Source of the DNA: an uncultured Collinsella sp.
GTDB lineage: Bacteria; Actinomycetota; Coriobacteriia; Coriobacteriales; Coriobacteriaceae
Assembly (NCBI GenBank): GCA_900754745.1
Contig: CAAEEB010000103.1
Span: 1 to 64,000 of the forward strand
Reading direction: 5' to 3'
Length of the DNA: 64,000 nucleotides
Position 1 is the first letter of the stretch. The number at the start of each line of letters is the position of its first letter. Made by a program: the position numbers and the translations under genes. The notes under the pieces were generated by a model. The model did not search any database. It saw nothing but the letters and a program-made list of their open reading frames with translations, and was not told the origin of the DNA. Below, piece after piece: positions 53,946 to 63,251 of this stretch.

Positions 53946-55218
53946 GAACCTCCCTGCGTGCATGGACCAAGCCGGAATCATCGACTCCGATGATAGCAAC
54001 ATCGAGCAGGCAAGGGGCTGTGAGTCCACAGGTATCATCAAGACGGGCATGATGGAACGAGCCGAGCGTCAGGTTGTCGCCATACTCGAGCACCGCACGC
54101 TCGACCGTGCCCACGCGGCGGCGGGCATCGGCGATCGCAAGCTCCTGTGCGGCGGCGCGCATGCGACGGCTGCGCTCGGCCATGACCTCAGGGGGTACCT
54201 GGTCGGGCATGTCGGCGGCGAGGGTGCCGGGGCGCTTGCTGTAGCGGAACACGTGCATGCGCGAAAAGCCCACGCGACGGCACAGCGCCAGCGACTGCTC
54301 GAACTCCTCGTCCGTCTCGCCAGGAAAACCGACGATAACGTCGCACGAAAGTGCGGCCTGTGGCAGGTTAGCGCGAATCATGCGCACCGTATCCTCAAAG
54401 GCCTCGGCGCTATAGGGACGACCCATGCGATGCAGCGTCGCCGTGCAGCCAGACTGCACGGGCAGGTGCAAAAACGGCGCGATACGCTTCGGATAGCGAG
54501 CCATCACCTTGAGCAAGCGCTCAGAAATATCCATGGGTTCCACCGAGGAGATGCGCACGTGGGCGATCTCGGTGCGCTCCATGATGGCCTGGAGCAGCTC
54601 ATCGATCTCGACATGTTCGTCGGTCGCGCTCTTGCCGTCATAGGCACCCAGGTTCACGCCGGTCAGCACGACCTCGGGCACGCCGGCCTCCTGGGCTTCA
54701 CGCACCTGTTCGAGCACGGACTCGACGGGCACGGAACGCTCGGGGCCGCGGGCCTTCCACACGATGCAATAGGTGCAGCGGTGGTTGCAGCCGTCCTGAA
54801 TCTTTACGCCCAGCCGCGAACGACCGAGCGCATCGACCACGTCGCCATCGCTGCAGGCGGGCACGCTATCGGATTCGACACCTAGCACCTCGCAGACGCG
54901 CTCGGCGACGTCTATCTTGGACGGTTCGGCGATCACGCGATCGGAGAGCTCCAGCAGCTCCTCGGGATGCAGGTTGACGACGCAGCCGGTTACGACCACG
55001 TAAGGCTCGCCGGGATAGGCCAGGGCGTGACGGACGGCCTTGCGGGTCTTGGCCTCGGCCTCCCCCGTCACGGCACAGGTATTGATAACGATCAGTTCGG
55101 CGTCCCGGGGCTCCACCATCGCAAAGCCCAGGCGCATAAGATCGGCAGTGATACGGTCGGACTCAACCCGGTTGACACGACAACCGAGGTTGACGACGGA
55201 AATATGGGGTGCGAGCAC
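53926..55218 (-). CDS. mtaB: tRNA t6A37 methylthiotransferase MtaB
   Basis: MtaB adds a methylthio group to t6A37 in tRNA-Lys-type tRNAs. It is a radical SAM methylthiotransferase: NLGCRVNRVESDRI, NTCAVTGEAEAKTRK and the CX3CX2C motif in QDGCNHRCTYCIVWKARG. Methylthiotransferase features NxxGCRxNxxE and the arginine-rich RGPERS fit MtaB rather than MiaB or RimO. 430 aa is normal. It starts 9 bases after dnaJ. Confidence 0.93.
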   Translation of the reverse strand: MLAPHISVVNLGCRVNRVESDRITADLMRLGFAMVEPRDAELIVINTCAVTGEAEAKTRKAVRHALAYPGEPYVVVTGCVVNLHPEELLELSDRVIAEPSKIDVAERVCEVLGVESDSVPACSDGDVVDALGRSRLGVKIQDGCNHRCTYCIVWKARGPERSVPVESVLEQVREAQEAGVPEVVLTGVNLGAYDGKSATDEHVEIDELLQAIMERTEIAHVRISSVEPMDISERLLKVMARYPKRIAPFLHLPVQSGCTATLHRMGRPYSAEAFEDTVRMIRANLPQAALSCDVIVGFPGETDEEFEQSLALCRRVGFSRMHVFRYSKRPGTLAADMPDQVPPEVMAERSRRMRAAAQELAIADARRRVGTVERAVLEYGDNLTLGSFHHARLDDTCGLTAPCLLDVAIIGVDDSGLVHARREVHGSLED

Positions 55219-55227
55219 ACGGGCTCC

Positions 55228-56376
55228 TTAATCGAGGATGTCGTCGAGGGCACTCTTGATACGGTCGGTCACCGACTTCTTACCGGATGCGACGTCATCG
55301 CCCATCTCGTCGGCAAAGGCGCGAAGCAGCTCGCGCTGCTTGTTGGAGAGATTGGTGGGAACGACCACGCGCAGCTGCACAATCAGACGACCGCGCGAGC
55401 CGCCACCGCCGATACGCGGCATGCCGTAGTTATTGACGCTCACGGTGTCACCGTACTGTGTGCCGGCGGGGACACACACCTTGACGACCTCGTCAGGCAT
55501 AATGCCCTCGACCTCAATCTCGCAACCGAGCGCGGCCTGCGCAATCGAGATATCGCTCACCAGATAGAGGTCATCGCCATTACGCTTAAAACGCTCGTGG
55601 TCGGCGACACGCACGTTGACGATCAGGTCGCCCGACGGCTCGCCACGAAGGCCGGCCTCGCCAAAACCACTCACGCGCAGCTGACGACCGGTCGAAACAC
55701 CAGCGGGAATATCGATGTCAATCTTTTCGTGAGAAGGCGTGCGGCCCTGGCCATCACAGGTCTCGCAGGGATGATCGATGACCGTGCCCTCGCCGTGGCA
55801 GTCGGGACAGGGAGAGGAAGACTGGACCTGGCCCAGGAACGAACGCTGGACTGTGGTGACATAGCCCGTACCGTGGCAGCGGCCGCACTGCTTTTCCTGT
55901 GCGCCCTCGGCCCTGCCGGTGCCATTGCAATCGTCACAGGGAGCCAGACGGTCGTAGCTAATCGTCTTTTTACAACCGAGCGCCGCCTCCTCGAGCGTCA
56001 CCGAAAGCGAGATGGCCATGTCACGTCCGCGACGACGCTCACGACGGCTACGGGCGCCACCACCGGCGCCACCGCCAAAGAACGACGAGAACAGGTCGTC
56101 CATGCCCATGCCGCCAAAGATATCGTTGATGTCGACATAGCCAGAGCCACCGGGGCCGTCCGCGGTGCCGTAACGGTCGTAGTTAGCACGCTTCTGCTCA
56201 TCGGAAAGAACGGAATAGGCCTCGTTGAGCTCTTTGAACTTGGCCTCGGCCTCGGGGTCGTCCGAAACATCCGGGTGTACCGTACGGGCTTTCTTTAGAA
56301 ACGCGCGTTTAATCGTCCGCGCGTCGGCATCCTTGTCAACGCCAAGTACCTCGTAGTAATCCCTATTTTCCGACAC
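55228..56376 (-). CDS. dnaJ: chaperone DnaJ
   Basis: DnaJ activates DnaK ATPase and delivers clients. It has a J domain with HPD (RDYYEVLGVDKD, ARTVHPDV), a Gly-rich linker, a zinc-finger domain with four CXXCXGXG repeats (CDDCNGTGRAEG, CGRCHGTGYV, CPDCHGEGTV, CETCDGQGRT) and a C-terminal substrate domain. GTG 56376 follows GGAAGGA and gives 382 aa. dnaK, grpE and hrcA are not adjacent, unlike in most Firmicutes. Confidence 0.95.
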   Translation of the reverse strand: MSENRDYYEVLGVDKDADARTIKRAFLKKARTVHPDVSDDPEAEAKFKELNEAYSVLSDEQKRANYDRYGTADGPGGSGYVDINDIFGGMGMDDLFSSFFGGGAGGGARSRRERRRGRDMAISLSVTLEEAALGCKKTISYDRLAPCDDCNGTGRAEGAQEKQCGRCHGTGYVTTVQRSFLGQVQSSSPCPDCHGEGTVIDHPCETCDGQGRTPSHEKIDIDIPAGVSTGRQLRVSGFGEAGLRGEPSGDLIVNVRVADHERFKRNGDDLYLVSDISIAQAALGCEIEVEGIMPDEVVKVCVPAGTQYGDTVSVNNYGMPRIGGGGSRGRLIVQLRVVVPTNLSNKQRELLRAFADEMGDDVASGKKSVTDRIKSALDDILD

Positions 56377-56457
56377 GACCGAATCCTTCCAACTTTCATT
56401 ATTGTCACAGTGCGTCCTATACCCAAGCTGGGCCGGGCGCAAACAGAGGGTTTGATG

Positions 56458-57561
56458 TTATTGCATTCCGTACGGCGAAAGCACGGCCCGCTGCGAGCAG
56501 CTCGCGAACCAAACCGACACGAGCGCGAACATAAAACCGTTGGCAAATCCATTGGCAAACTGCATCGCGCCGCGTTTCCACCACAGCAGACTGCGATGAA
56601 GCACGCCGTCCGACAGCACCATGAACAAGCCCATGGCAAACGGAATGAAGCACATCATGGCGAAGGCGGAGAACACGCCCGAGATGGCCGACAGCACCAA
56701 AAACGGAGCGATAATGCCCATGAGGTAGAAGCCGGTGCGAGCCTTACCCTCCAGGCGCTCGGCCTCGACGTGCGCACGACCGACCAGATCGCCGCCCGAA
56801 GCGCCGTTCGTGCCGGCGTGACCCATGTTGGGGATGCGCACCTCGTCGCCATCATGCGTGCCGGCGGGAAACTCAATCGTCTGTTCGGAGGTCACACGGA
56901 CACGGCCGCTGCCACTGCAATCGGGGCAGGGGTCGGCAACGACCTTGCCGGAACCGCCGCACTCAGGACAAACCGTCTGGAACGTGCCCGCACCAAACAG
57001 GAAGGACAGGTCGACATCGATATGGCCGCGACCACCGCAGCTCGGGCAGGTATGGGCGTGATCGGATGATACAGAACCCGAGCCGCCGCAGTGACCACAG
57101 GTATCGAAGCGCGTGTAGCGCACGGTCTTGCGGGCGCCCTCCTTGGCCTCTTTGGCGTCGAGCTTGATATCGACGACCACGTTGGCGCCGTTCTCGGGAT
57201 TATAGGCAGCCTGGCCGCGACGGGGCTGGCCCCAGGCGCCCCCAAAGGGGAAACCGCCCTCAAAGGGATTGCCATAGCCCGCGCTGCCGGCATAGCCGCC
57301 GCCATAGGGCGAAGCCGTCGGCGCACCGGCAAAGGGATTGCCCGAGCGCATGGCGTCATAGCGAGCACGCTTCTGCTCGTCCGAAAGCACGGCGTAGGCT
57401 TCGGAAACCTCTTTGAACTTTTCCTCGGCATCTGGCTCTTTATTGACGTCCGGATGGAGCTTGCGGGCCTTTTGTTGGAAGGCCTTTTGAATATCACGCG
57501 AGGTGGCGTCCTTGGAGACGCCCAAAATCTCGTAGTAATCTTTTTCGTTCATCGTCGCCAT
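56458..57561 (-). CDS. DnaJ-like protein with zinc finger and C-terminal membrane domain
   Basis: A 367-aa DnaJ paralogue. It has a J domain ([18 protein letters not shown]), a Gly/Phe-rich linker (~80-125) and a zinc-finger region with four CXXCXGXG repeats ([32 protein letters not shown]). A short substrate-domain piece ends near residue 265 ([13 protein letters not shown]). Instead of the rest of the C-terminal domain there are about three hydrophobic helices ([35 protein letters not shown], and a last one). ATG 57561 has AGGAGG 9 bases upstream. It probably recruits DnaK to the membrane; this is inference. Confidence 0.85.
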   Translation of the reverse strand: MATMNEKDYYEILGVSKDATSRDIQKAFQQKARKLHPDVNKEPDAEEKFKEVSEAYAVLSDEQKRARYDAMRSGNPFAGAPTASPYGGGYAGSAGYGNPFEGGFPFGGAWGQPRRGQAAYNPENGANVVVDIKLDAKEAKEGARKTVRYTRFDTCGHCGGSGSVSSDHAHTCPSCGGRGHIDVDLSFLFGAGTFQTVCPECGGSGKVVADPCPDCSGSGRVRVTSEQTIEFPAGTHDGDEVRIPNMGHAGTNGASGGDLVGRAHVEAERLEGKARTGFYLMGIIAPFLVLSAISGVFSAFAMMCFIPFAMGLFMVLSDGVLHRSLLWWKRGAMQFANGFANGFMFALVSVWFASCSQRAVLSPYGMQ

Positions 57562-57619
57562 GCGCGGCAACCTCCTGCTCACAGCAGCGTATATATTGCG
57601 GTAATTCTACCCGAGCGGC

Positions 57620-58852
57620 CTAAGCTAGACCCCAAAACAGCTCGAACAGCATATTTCCATCGAGCCAGCCCAAGTGGGTCGGCGCTAAACGGGCGCGGGC
57701 GCGACCTGCGATAACGTCTTTTGAGGTGACGCGCCCCGCCTGTCCTTCAACATGATCGGGCGCCCAGGTGGCAAGGCCCAACTCGAGCGCACGGTCGCAG
57801 GCCGCCGCCAGCTCGTCTGCAGCAATCACGCTTGCCGATTGAACCAACAGTTCGGACCCAATGCCACGTGTCATGCGGCAGGCGAGCATCAAATCCTCGG
57901 CCACCGCCTCGCGCTGCGACAGATACTCGGCATCAAAGGTCGTCGCGGCATCGTCGCGTTGTACCAGACGCACGCGATGCGCTTCGCCGCGAGCAGGCAC
58001 GTCGGGATACAGCCCGGCCAAACGATCGAAATCCTCGGCGTCGAGCATACCGGCGGCAGAACGACCCAAACCCAAATAGCCCTGTCCGGTCCAATAGGCA
58101 ATGTTGTGGGCGCATTCATGCCCATCGAGCGCGTAGCTCGCCACCTCATACGGATGGTAGCCCGCCGAACTCAGCCGCTCGCGCGCAACGTCCATGCATG
58201 CGGCTTGGAAATCCTCATCGGGCTCGAGCGACTCATCGCGGCACGCCATGCGATAGAGGGGCGTCCCCTCCTCGAGCGTGAGCGGGTAAACCGACACATG
58301 ATGCGGAGCCGCCGTCAGCACGCCATCGAGCGTGCTCTTCCAACTCGCTGCGGTCTGTCCGGGAAGCCCACACATAAGATCGCACGACACGTCAAGCCCA
58401 GCGTTCTTGACCGTCGCGATGGCAGCGAGCGCCCGATCGGCATCGTGAATACGGCCAATCGCAGCAAGCTCGTCGTTGTCGAGGGTTTGGACTCCCAGAG
58501 AAATGCGCGTGACGCCCACCCCGGCAAGCGCCGCGGTGAGCTGCGAAGTCAACGACTCAGGATTAGCCTCGCAGGTAAACTCAACGGGCTTACACCACGC
58601 AGAGATACGCCGGGCGAGTTCTACCAGACGCTCCCCCGCCAGCGACGGCGTGCCGCCGCCAACATAGACGGTGCGGACCTGCGCAAGCGCCCCGGCGTCT
58701 CCAAAGGCATCGAGGCGTGCATACAGCTGCTCAAAATAGGCATCGAGCGCAGCGCTCAGGTCGCACGGAGCGAAACTGCGCGAGTCAAAGTCGCAATAGC
58801 GGCATTTTTGAGCGCAAAACGGCACGTGCACATACAGCGCGGTAACGGCCAC
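57620..58852 (-). CDS. hemW: radical SAM heme chaperone HemW / coproporphyrinogen III oxidase-like
   Basis: A 410-aa radical SAM protein with the motif YVHVPFCAQKCRYCDFDS (CX3CX2C) and GGGTPSLAGERLVEL. HemW family members load heme into proteins rather than oxidise coproporphyrinogen. The gene order lepA-dus-hemW-dnaJ supports HemW, since hemW follows lepA in many bacteria. Other heme genes are absent from the window. Confidence 0.92.
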   Translation of the reverse strand: MAVTALYVHVPFCAQKCRYCDFDSRSFAPCDLSAALDAYFEQLYARLDAFGDAGALAQVRTVYVGGGTPSLAGERLVELARRISAWCKPVEFTCEANPESLTSQLTAALAGVGVTRISLGVQTLDNDELAAIGRIHDADRALAAIATVKNAGLDVSCDLMCGLPGQTAASWKSTLDGVLTAAPHHVSVYPLTLEEGTPLYRMACRDESLEPDEDFQAACMDVARERLSSAGYHPYEVASYALDGHECAHNIAYWTGQGYLGLGRSAAGMLDAEDFDRLAGLYPDVPARGEAHRVRLVQRDDAATTFDAEYLSQREAVAEDLMLACRMTRGIGSELLVQSASVIAADELAAACDRALELGLATWAPDHVEGQAGRVTSKDVIAGRARARLAPTHLGWLDGNMLFELFWGLA

Positions 58853-58854
58853 CC

Positions 58855-59898
58855 TTAAGCCTCCAGCGGATGAGCGGGCACCGACTCACCGGCGGCAAGC
58901 GCGGCCTCGCAGGCCACCACGTCGCACTCGATATCATCGACCAGCGCCATAAACTCCTCGTACGTGGAGCAGCGCACCACCCGAGCGCGCCAAGCGGCAG
59001 CATGGGGCATGCCCTTTAAGTACCAGCTTGCATACGTACGGGCGCGCGACATAAGCGGCAGAAGCTCGTGCGTCAACGTCAGGTGCTCACGCAAAGCCTC
59101 CAGGCGCTCGACCGAGGAGCGAGAAGGAACCGGCGTGCCATCGAGTGCAAGGGCTCGGGCATCGCCGAACACCCACGGATTGCCGTAGATTCCGCGCGCG
59201 ATAAACACCGCGCTGGCACCCGAGCCGTGCAGATGCTCAGCAGCGTCCTCGGCCGAGAACACATCGCCCGAGCCAATCACGGGAATCTCGACGGCGTCGG
59301 CAACCTCATCGACGACAGACCAATCGGCCTGGCCCGTATAAAGTTGCGTGGCACAACGACCGTGCACGGCAACTGCAGAGGCGCCCGCCCCTTCGAGCAT
59401 CTGGGCAAACGTTGCGGCGTTGCGGTCCTCGGCATAAAAACCCTTGCGGATCTTCACGGTCACGGGAACATGCGCCGCGCCCACCGCTGCCTCAACAATC
59501 TTCTCGGCCAGATCGGGCGTGCGCATAAGCGCCGAGCCCTCGCCCTTGGTAACGACCTTGCGAGCCGGACAGGCCATGTTGATATCAATCAATGACAGGC
59601 GATCGCCCACGCGTTCCTCGACGGCAGCGACGGCACTCGCAAACTGATCGGGCTTGGAACCAAAGAGCTGCACGCAAATCTGCTGTTCCTCGTCGGCCGG
59701 CAGCACCAGGCGCCACGTCTTGTTGCTGGCATAGGCAAGGCCCGCAACGCTCACCATCTCGCTGTAGGCAAAGTTGGCGCCGCGGCGGCGACACATGATG
59801 CGATAGGCGGGGTCGGTTACGCCCGCCATGGGAGCCATAAGGAACGGCTGCTCGGCATAGGCGCCCAGCAGCCGATTGCTGTATTCAGAAAGCGCCAT
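58855..59898 (-). CDS. tRNA-dihydrouridine synthase
   Basis: A flavin-dependent Dus enzyme, 347 aa, reducing uridine in tRNA D-loops. The start MAPMAGVTDPAYRIMCRRRG, the catalytic cysteine in NMACPARKV, the VKIRKGF segment and VHGRCATQLYTG are the family landmarks. The closest Gram-positive relatives are DusB-type, but I leave the symbol blank. It starts 4 bases before lepA ends and 2 bases separate it from hemW. Confidence 0.94.
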   Translation of the reverse strand: MALSEYSNRLLGAYAEQPFLMAPMAGVTDPAYRIMCRRRGANFAYSEMVSVAGLAYASNKTWRLVLPADEEQQICVQLFGSKPDQFASAVAAVEERVGDRLSLIDINMACPARKVVTKGEGSALMRTPDLAEKIVEAAVGAAHVPVTVKIRKGFYAEDRNAATFAQMLEGAGASAVAVHGRCATQLYTGQADWSVVDEVADAVEIPVIGSGDVFSAEDAAEHLHGSGASAVFIARGIYGNPWVFGDARALALDGTPVPSRSSVERLEALREHLTLTHELLPLMSRARTYASWYLKGMPHAAAWRARVVRCSTYEEFMALVDDIECDVVACEAALAAGESVPAHPLEA

Positions 59899-59902
59899 GG
59901 AC

Positions 59903-61714
59903 CTACTCGTCCACCTTGAGAATCGCCATAAAGGCCTCCTGCGGGACCTCGACCGAGCCGATGGCCTTCATGCGCTTCTTGCCCTCTTTCTGCTTCTCGA
60001 GCAGCTTGCGCTTTCGCGAGATATCGCCGCCGTAACACTTGGCCAGCACATCCTTACGGCGCGCCTTAACGGTGGAGCGGGCGATGATCTTGTTGCCAAT
60101 GGCGCCCTGGATAGGCACCTCGAACAGCTGCCGCGGGATGATCTCCTTGAGCTTGTCGCACAGGCCGCGGGCCAGGCCATAAGCCTTATCCTTGTGTACG
60201 ATAAACGACAGCGCGTCCACCTCGTCGCCCGAAAGCAGGATATCGAGCTTGACGAGCTCGGAGGGGCGATACTCGTTGAACTCGTAGTCGAGCGAGGCGT
60301 AACCCTTGGTGCGGCTCTTGAGCTGGTCGAAGAAGTCCAAGATGAGCTCGGCGAGCGGCATATCAAAGCGCATCTCGACCGATTTGCTCGTCAGGTGGAT
60401 CATATCGGTCGTGACGCCACGGTGCTCGATAGCAAGCTGCATGACGGCACCCGTATACTCGGGCGGACAGATGATCTTTGCCTTGAGGTAGGGCTCTTCA
60501 ATACGCTCGATGCGCGTGGCCTCGGGCAGATCCTGCGGGCTGCGGACATCGAGCATCTCGCCGTCAGTCTTGTACACATGGTAGTCAACCGAGGGGCTCG
60601 TGGCGATCAGGTCCAGATTGAACTCGCGCTCCAGGCGCTCCTTGACGACCTCCATATGCAGCAGGCCCAGGAAGCCCACGCGGAAGCCAAAGCCCAGCGC
60701 CACCGACGTCTCAGGCTCCCACACCAACGACGGATCGTTGACATGCAGCTTATCGAGCGCGTCGCGCAGGTTCTCGTAGTCCTTGTTGTCGATGGGGAAC
60801 AGGCCCGTGTAGACCATGGGCTTGGCCTCGCGGTAGCCCGGCAGCGGTTCGGGGCAGGGGTTCGAAGCCCACGTAAGGGTATCGCCCACGCGCACGGCCT
60901 CGGGGTCCTTCAGACCCGTGACCACGTAGCCGACCTCGCCGACGGTCAGAGCATCGACCGGCGTCTCAGCAGGGCGCTTAACGCCCACGCCATCGACCAG
61001 GAAGTCCCCTTTGGCCTGCACCATGCGCAGGGTATCGCCCTTTTTGATGGAACCGTCAAAGACACGCACCGTGGCGACGACGCCGCGGTACTCATCGAAG
61101 TACGAATCCAGAATTAGTGCCTTGAGAGGGGCATTTGCATCGCCCTTGGGAGGCGAGATCAAAAAGACGATGGACTCCAGCAGATCGTGGATGCCCTCGC
61201 CGGTCTTGCCCGACACGCACACGGCATCGTCGGCGGGAATGGCCAGATCGTCTTCGATCTCGGTCTTGACCTCGTCGGGGTGCGCCGAGGGAAGGTCGAT
61301 CTTGTTGATGGCCGGAACAATGTCCAAGTTGGCGTTCATGGCGAGCGTCGCATTGGAAACGGTCTGCGCCTCGACGCCCTGGGTGGCATCCACGACCAGC
61401 ACCGCGCCCTCGCAAGCGGCAAGCGAACGCGAGACCTCGTAGGTGAAGTCCACGTGGCCCGGCGTATCGATCAGGTTGAACTGATACGTCTCGCCGTCGT
61501 CGGCGTCATAGGACACGCGGACGGCATTGGACTTGATCGTGATACCGCGCTCGCGCTCGATGTCCATCGTGTCAAGCAGCTGCGACTCCATGTCGCGCTC
61601 ATCGACGGTATGGGTGAGCTCGAGGATGCGGTCACTGATCGTGGACTTGCCATGGTCGATATGCGCAACGATCGAGAAGTTGCGGATGTGGGAAATGTCA
61701 ATTGAAGTATTCAT
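59903..61714 (-). CDS. lepA: elongation factor 4
   Basis: LepA/EF4 is a translational GTPase acting on ribosome assembly or back-translocation. The G domain has [22 protein letters not shown] and NKIDLP; the C-terminal LepA-specific domain contains [22 protein letters not shown] [19 protein letters not shown]. 603 aa is normal. The start at 61714 (MNTSIDISH) is internal to a longer frame whose first part overlaps a terminator hairpin. It follows rpsT. Confidence 0.97.
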   Translation of the reverse strand: MNTSIDISHIRNFSIVAHIDHGKSTISDRILELTHTVDERDMESQLLDTMDIERERGITIKSNAVRVSYDADDGETYQFNLIDTPGHVDFTYEVSRSLAACEGAVLVVDATQGVEAQTVSNATLAMNANLDIVPAINKIDLPSAHPDEVKTEIEDDLAIPADDAVCVSGKTGEGIHDLLESIVFLISPPKGDANAPLKALILDSYFDEYRGVVATVRVFDGSIKKGDTLRMVQAKGDFLVDGVGVKRPAETPVDALTVGEVGYVVTGLKDPEAVRVGDTLTWASNPCPEPLPGYREAKPMVYTGLFPIDNKDYENLRDALDKLHVNDPSLVWEPETSVALGFGFRVGFLGLLHMEVVKERLEREFNLDLIATSPSVDYHVYKTDGEMLDVRSPQDLPEATRIERIEEPYLKAKIICPPEYTGAVMQLAIEHRGVTTDMIHLTSKSVEMRFDMPLAELILDFFDQLKSRTKGYASLDYEFNEYRPSELVKLDILLSGDEVDALSFIVHKDKAYGLARGLCDKLKEIIPRQLFEVPIQGAIGNKIIARSTVKARRKDVLAKCYGGDISRKRKLLEKQKEGKKRMKAIGSVEVPQEAFMAILKVDE

Positions 61715-61740
61715 GCGGACTATCTTACCCGAGCGGTACA

Positions 61741-61777
61741 AAAAATGGAGCCTGTTCCATAAAACAGGCTCCATTTA
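61741..61777 (-). terminator. Rho-independent terminator after rpsT
   Basis: A 14-bp perfect stem (61744-61757 with 61764-61777) with a CCATAA loop is followed on the - strand by TTTTTT. It ends the rpsT transcript and lies 27 bases before the lepA start. Confidence 0.93.
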
Positions 61778-61810
61778 TGCGCGTAATCTGTGTGATGTGA
61801 AATTTACAAC

Positions 61811-62077
61811 TTAAGCGTTGATGCTGTTCACGAGCTTGGCAAGACCGGACTTGCGGTTGGAAGCCTGGTTCTTGTGGATGACATGCTTAGCGGCAGCCAT
61901 GTCGAGACGCTTGGTGACGGTCTTGAGGGCAGCCTGGGCCTTCTCGGCGTCGCCCTCGGCGACGGCGGACTGGACGTGCTTGGTCAGCGTCTTGAGCTCG
62001 GACTTGACAGCCTTGTTACGCATGCGAGCTGCCTCATTGGTGCGGATACGCTTCTTCTGAGACTTGATGTTTGCCAC
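61811..62077 (-). CDS. rpsT: 30S ribosomal protein S20
   Basis: S20 binds 16S rRNA. The 88-aa sequence [20 protein letters not shown] and [17 protein letters not shown] is typical. The start is GTG at 62077, with AAAGGAA about 8 bases upstream; no ATG fits the conserved N-terminus. An attenuator-like hairpin lies in the leader. Confidence 0.97.
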   Translation of the reverse strand: MANIKSQKKRIRTNEAARMRNKAVKSELKTLTKHVQSAVAEGDAEKAQAALKTVTKRLDMAAAKHVIHKNQASNRKSGLAKLVNSINA

Positions 62078-62104
62078 TTCTGGAGTTCCTTTCGAGTTCC
62101 TTGC

Positions 62105-62142
62105 AAAAAATGTATGACACCTCTGAGACACGGTGAGGTCAT
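62105..62142 (-). promoter_or_regulatory. attenuator-like hairpin in the rpsT leader
   Basis: On the - strand ATGACCTC and GAGGTGTCAT form an 8-bp stem with a 2-base bulge, followed 3 bases later by six T (62105-62110). It lies between the -10 element and the rpsT start, so it could stop transcription early; it might instead serve as the holA terminator. Confidence 0.45.
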
Positions 62143-62152
62143 GCAAGCGCCT

Positions 62153-62161
62153 ACTATAGCA
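62153..62161 (-). promoter_or_regulatory. extended -10 promoter of rpsT
   Basis: TGCTATAGT on the - strand fits an extended -10 element (TGN-TATAGT). No good -35 is seen. It lies about 80 bases before the GTG start of rpsT. Confidence 0.55.
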
Positions 62162-62210
62162 CGCTCCCCCTCAAAGGGATAGAACGAATTTGTCAAATAG
62201 GCAGGTATCA

Positions 62211-63173
62211 TCACGATTTTCTCAAGATGTTCGTAATCCAGAGCAAAAGCGCGGTCTGAGAATCGGCCGAGCTCTTGAGCGCGAGCTCCACATCGACGGC
62301 GCCCTCGAGCGCTGCGACGAGCTCTATCATCGAAAAGCGACGTGCCCAGGTCAGGTGATTCTTGACCTGCCAAGACTGGAGCTTGAGCGTCGCGGCCAGC
62401 TCACGCCCCTGTCCGCGCGCATCGAGCGCCTTGGCGACGATCAGCTCGCGGATGCGGCCGCACAGCAATGTGTAAGTCCACACGTAGCTCTTGGCGGGCA
62501 GTAGATTGAAGAGCTCGAGCGAGCGGCGCATGTCACGGGCCGAGACCGCATTGAGAAAGTCCCAGGGTTGAACCTCGGCCGTACGTACAATCCAGCGCTC
62601 AACGTCGGCAAGCTCAATCTGGGGCGCCTCGACCATCTGGGCAAGCTTAGCCAAGTCGTTATCGAGCATGCGCGTGTTTTCACCCGAACGCGAAACGAGC
62701 TCCTCGGCGGCCGCCGTCGAGATCGACTTGCCGTGCTGCGTCGCCATCTGCTGCACGCGGCGCGGCAGTTCCCAGCGCTTGGTACCCGAGCAATCGACGA
62801 TAGCCTTCTTGTCGATCTTGGCGATTGCCTTGTACAGGCGCGTATTCTTGGCAAGTGAGTCGGCGATAATGAGACAGACCGTCGTGGGGCTGGGACTTGC
62901 GAGATACTCGACGAGCGGCTCGGAGATCGCTTTGGCGAGTTTTGAGCAGCCGTCAAGGATTACCAGGCGAAACTCACTGCCCATCGGAAAGGTGTTGAGC
63001 GATCCGATAATCGACTCGATATCGGGGTCTTTGGTCATATCGCGCTCGTCGAGGTTGAACTCGACCATGCCCGTCTTTTCCAGACGCGCTTTCATACGCG
63101 AGACGGCGTGATCGCGCTTGACTCCGTCGGTACCGACGATCAGATATGCCGGCAGCAGACCGGTTTCGGACAT
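62211..63173 (-). CDS. holA: DNA polymerase III delta subunit
   Basis: HolA opens the beta sliding clamp in the clamp loader. The N-terminal YLIVGTDGVKRDHAVSRMKA, the FPMGSEFRLVILDG segment and the C-terminal collar helices with ALKSSADSQTALLLWITN resemble Gram-positive HolA. 320 aa is usual. The start at 63173 (MSETGLLPA) has GGGGAG 4 bases upstream. It follows comEC, a common pair. Confidence 0.92.
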   Translation of the reverse strand: MSETGLLPAYLIVGTDGVKRDHAVSRMKARLEKTGMVEFNLDERDMTKDPDIESIIGSLNTFPMGSEFRLVILDGCSKLAKAISEPLVEYLASPSPTTVCLIIADSLAKNTRLYKAIAKIDKKAIVDCSGTKRWELPRRVQQMATQHGKSISTAAAEELVSRSGENTRMLDNDLAKLAQMVEAPQIELADVERWIVRTAEVQPWDFLNAVSARDMRRSLELFNLLPAKSYVWTYTLLCGRIRELIVAKALDARGQGRELAATLKLQSWQVKNHLTWARRFSMIELVAALEGAVDVELALKSSADSQTALLLWITNILRKS

Positions 63174-63251
63174 TGCGCTCCCCTCTCGCAGACTCTCGAA
63201 TTCGTACCGTGCCATTTTAGCCCAGGGGCCCACCGCGCGCCAACGATGTCA

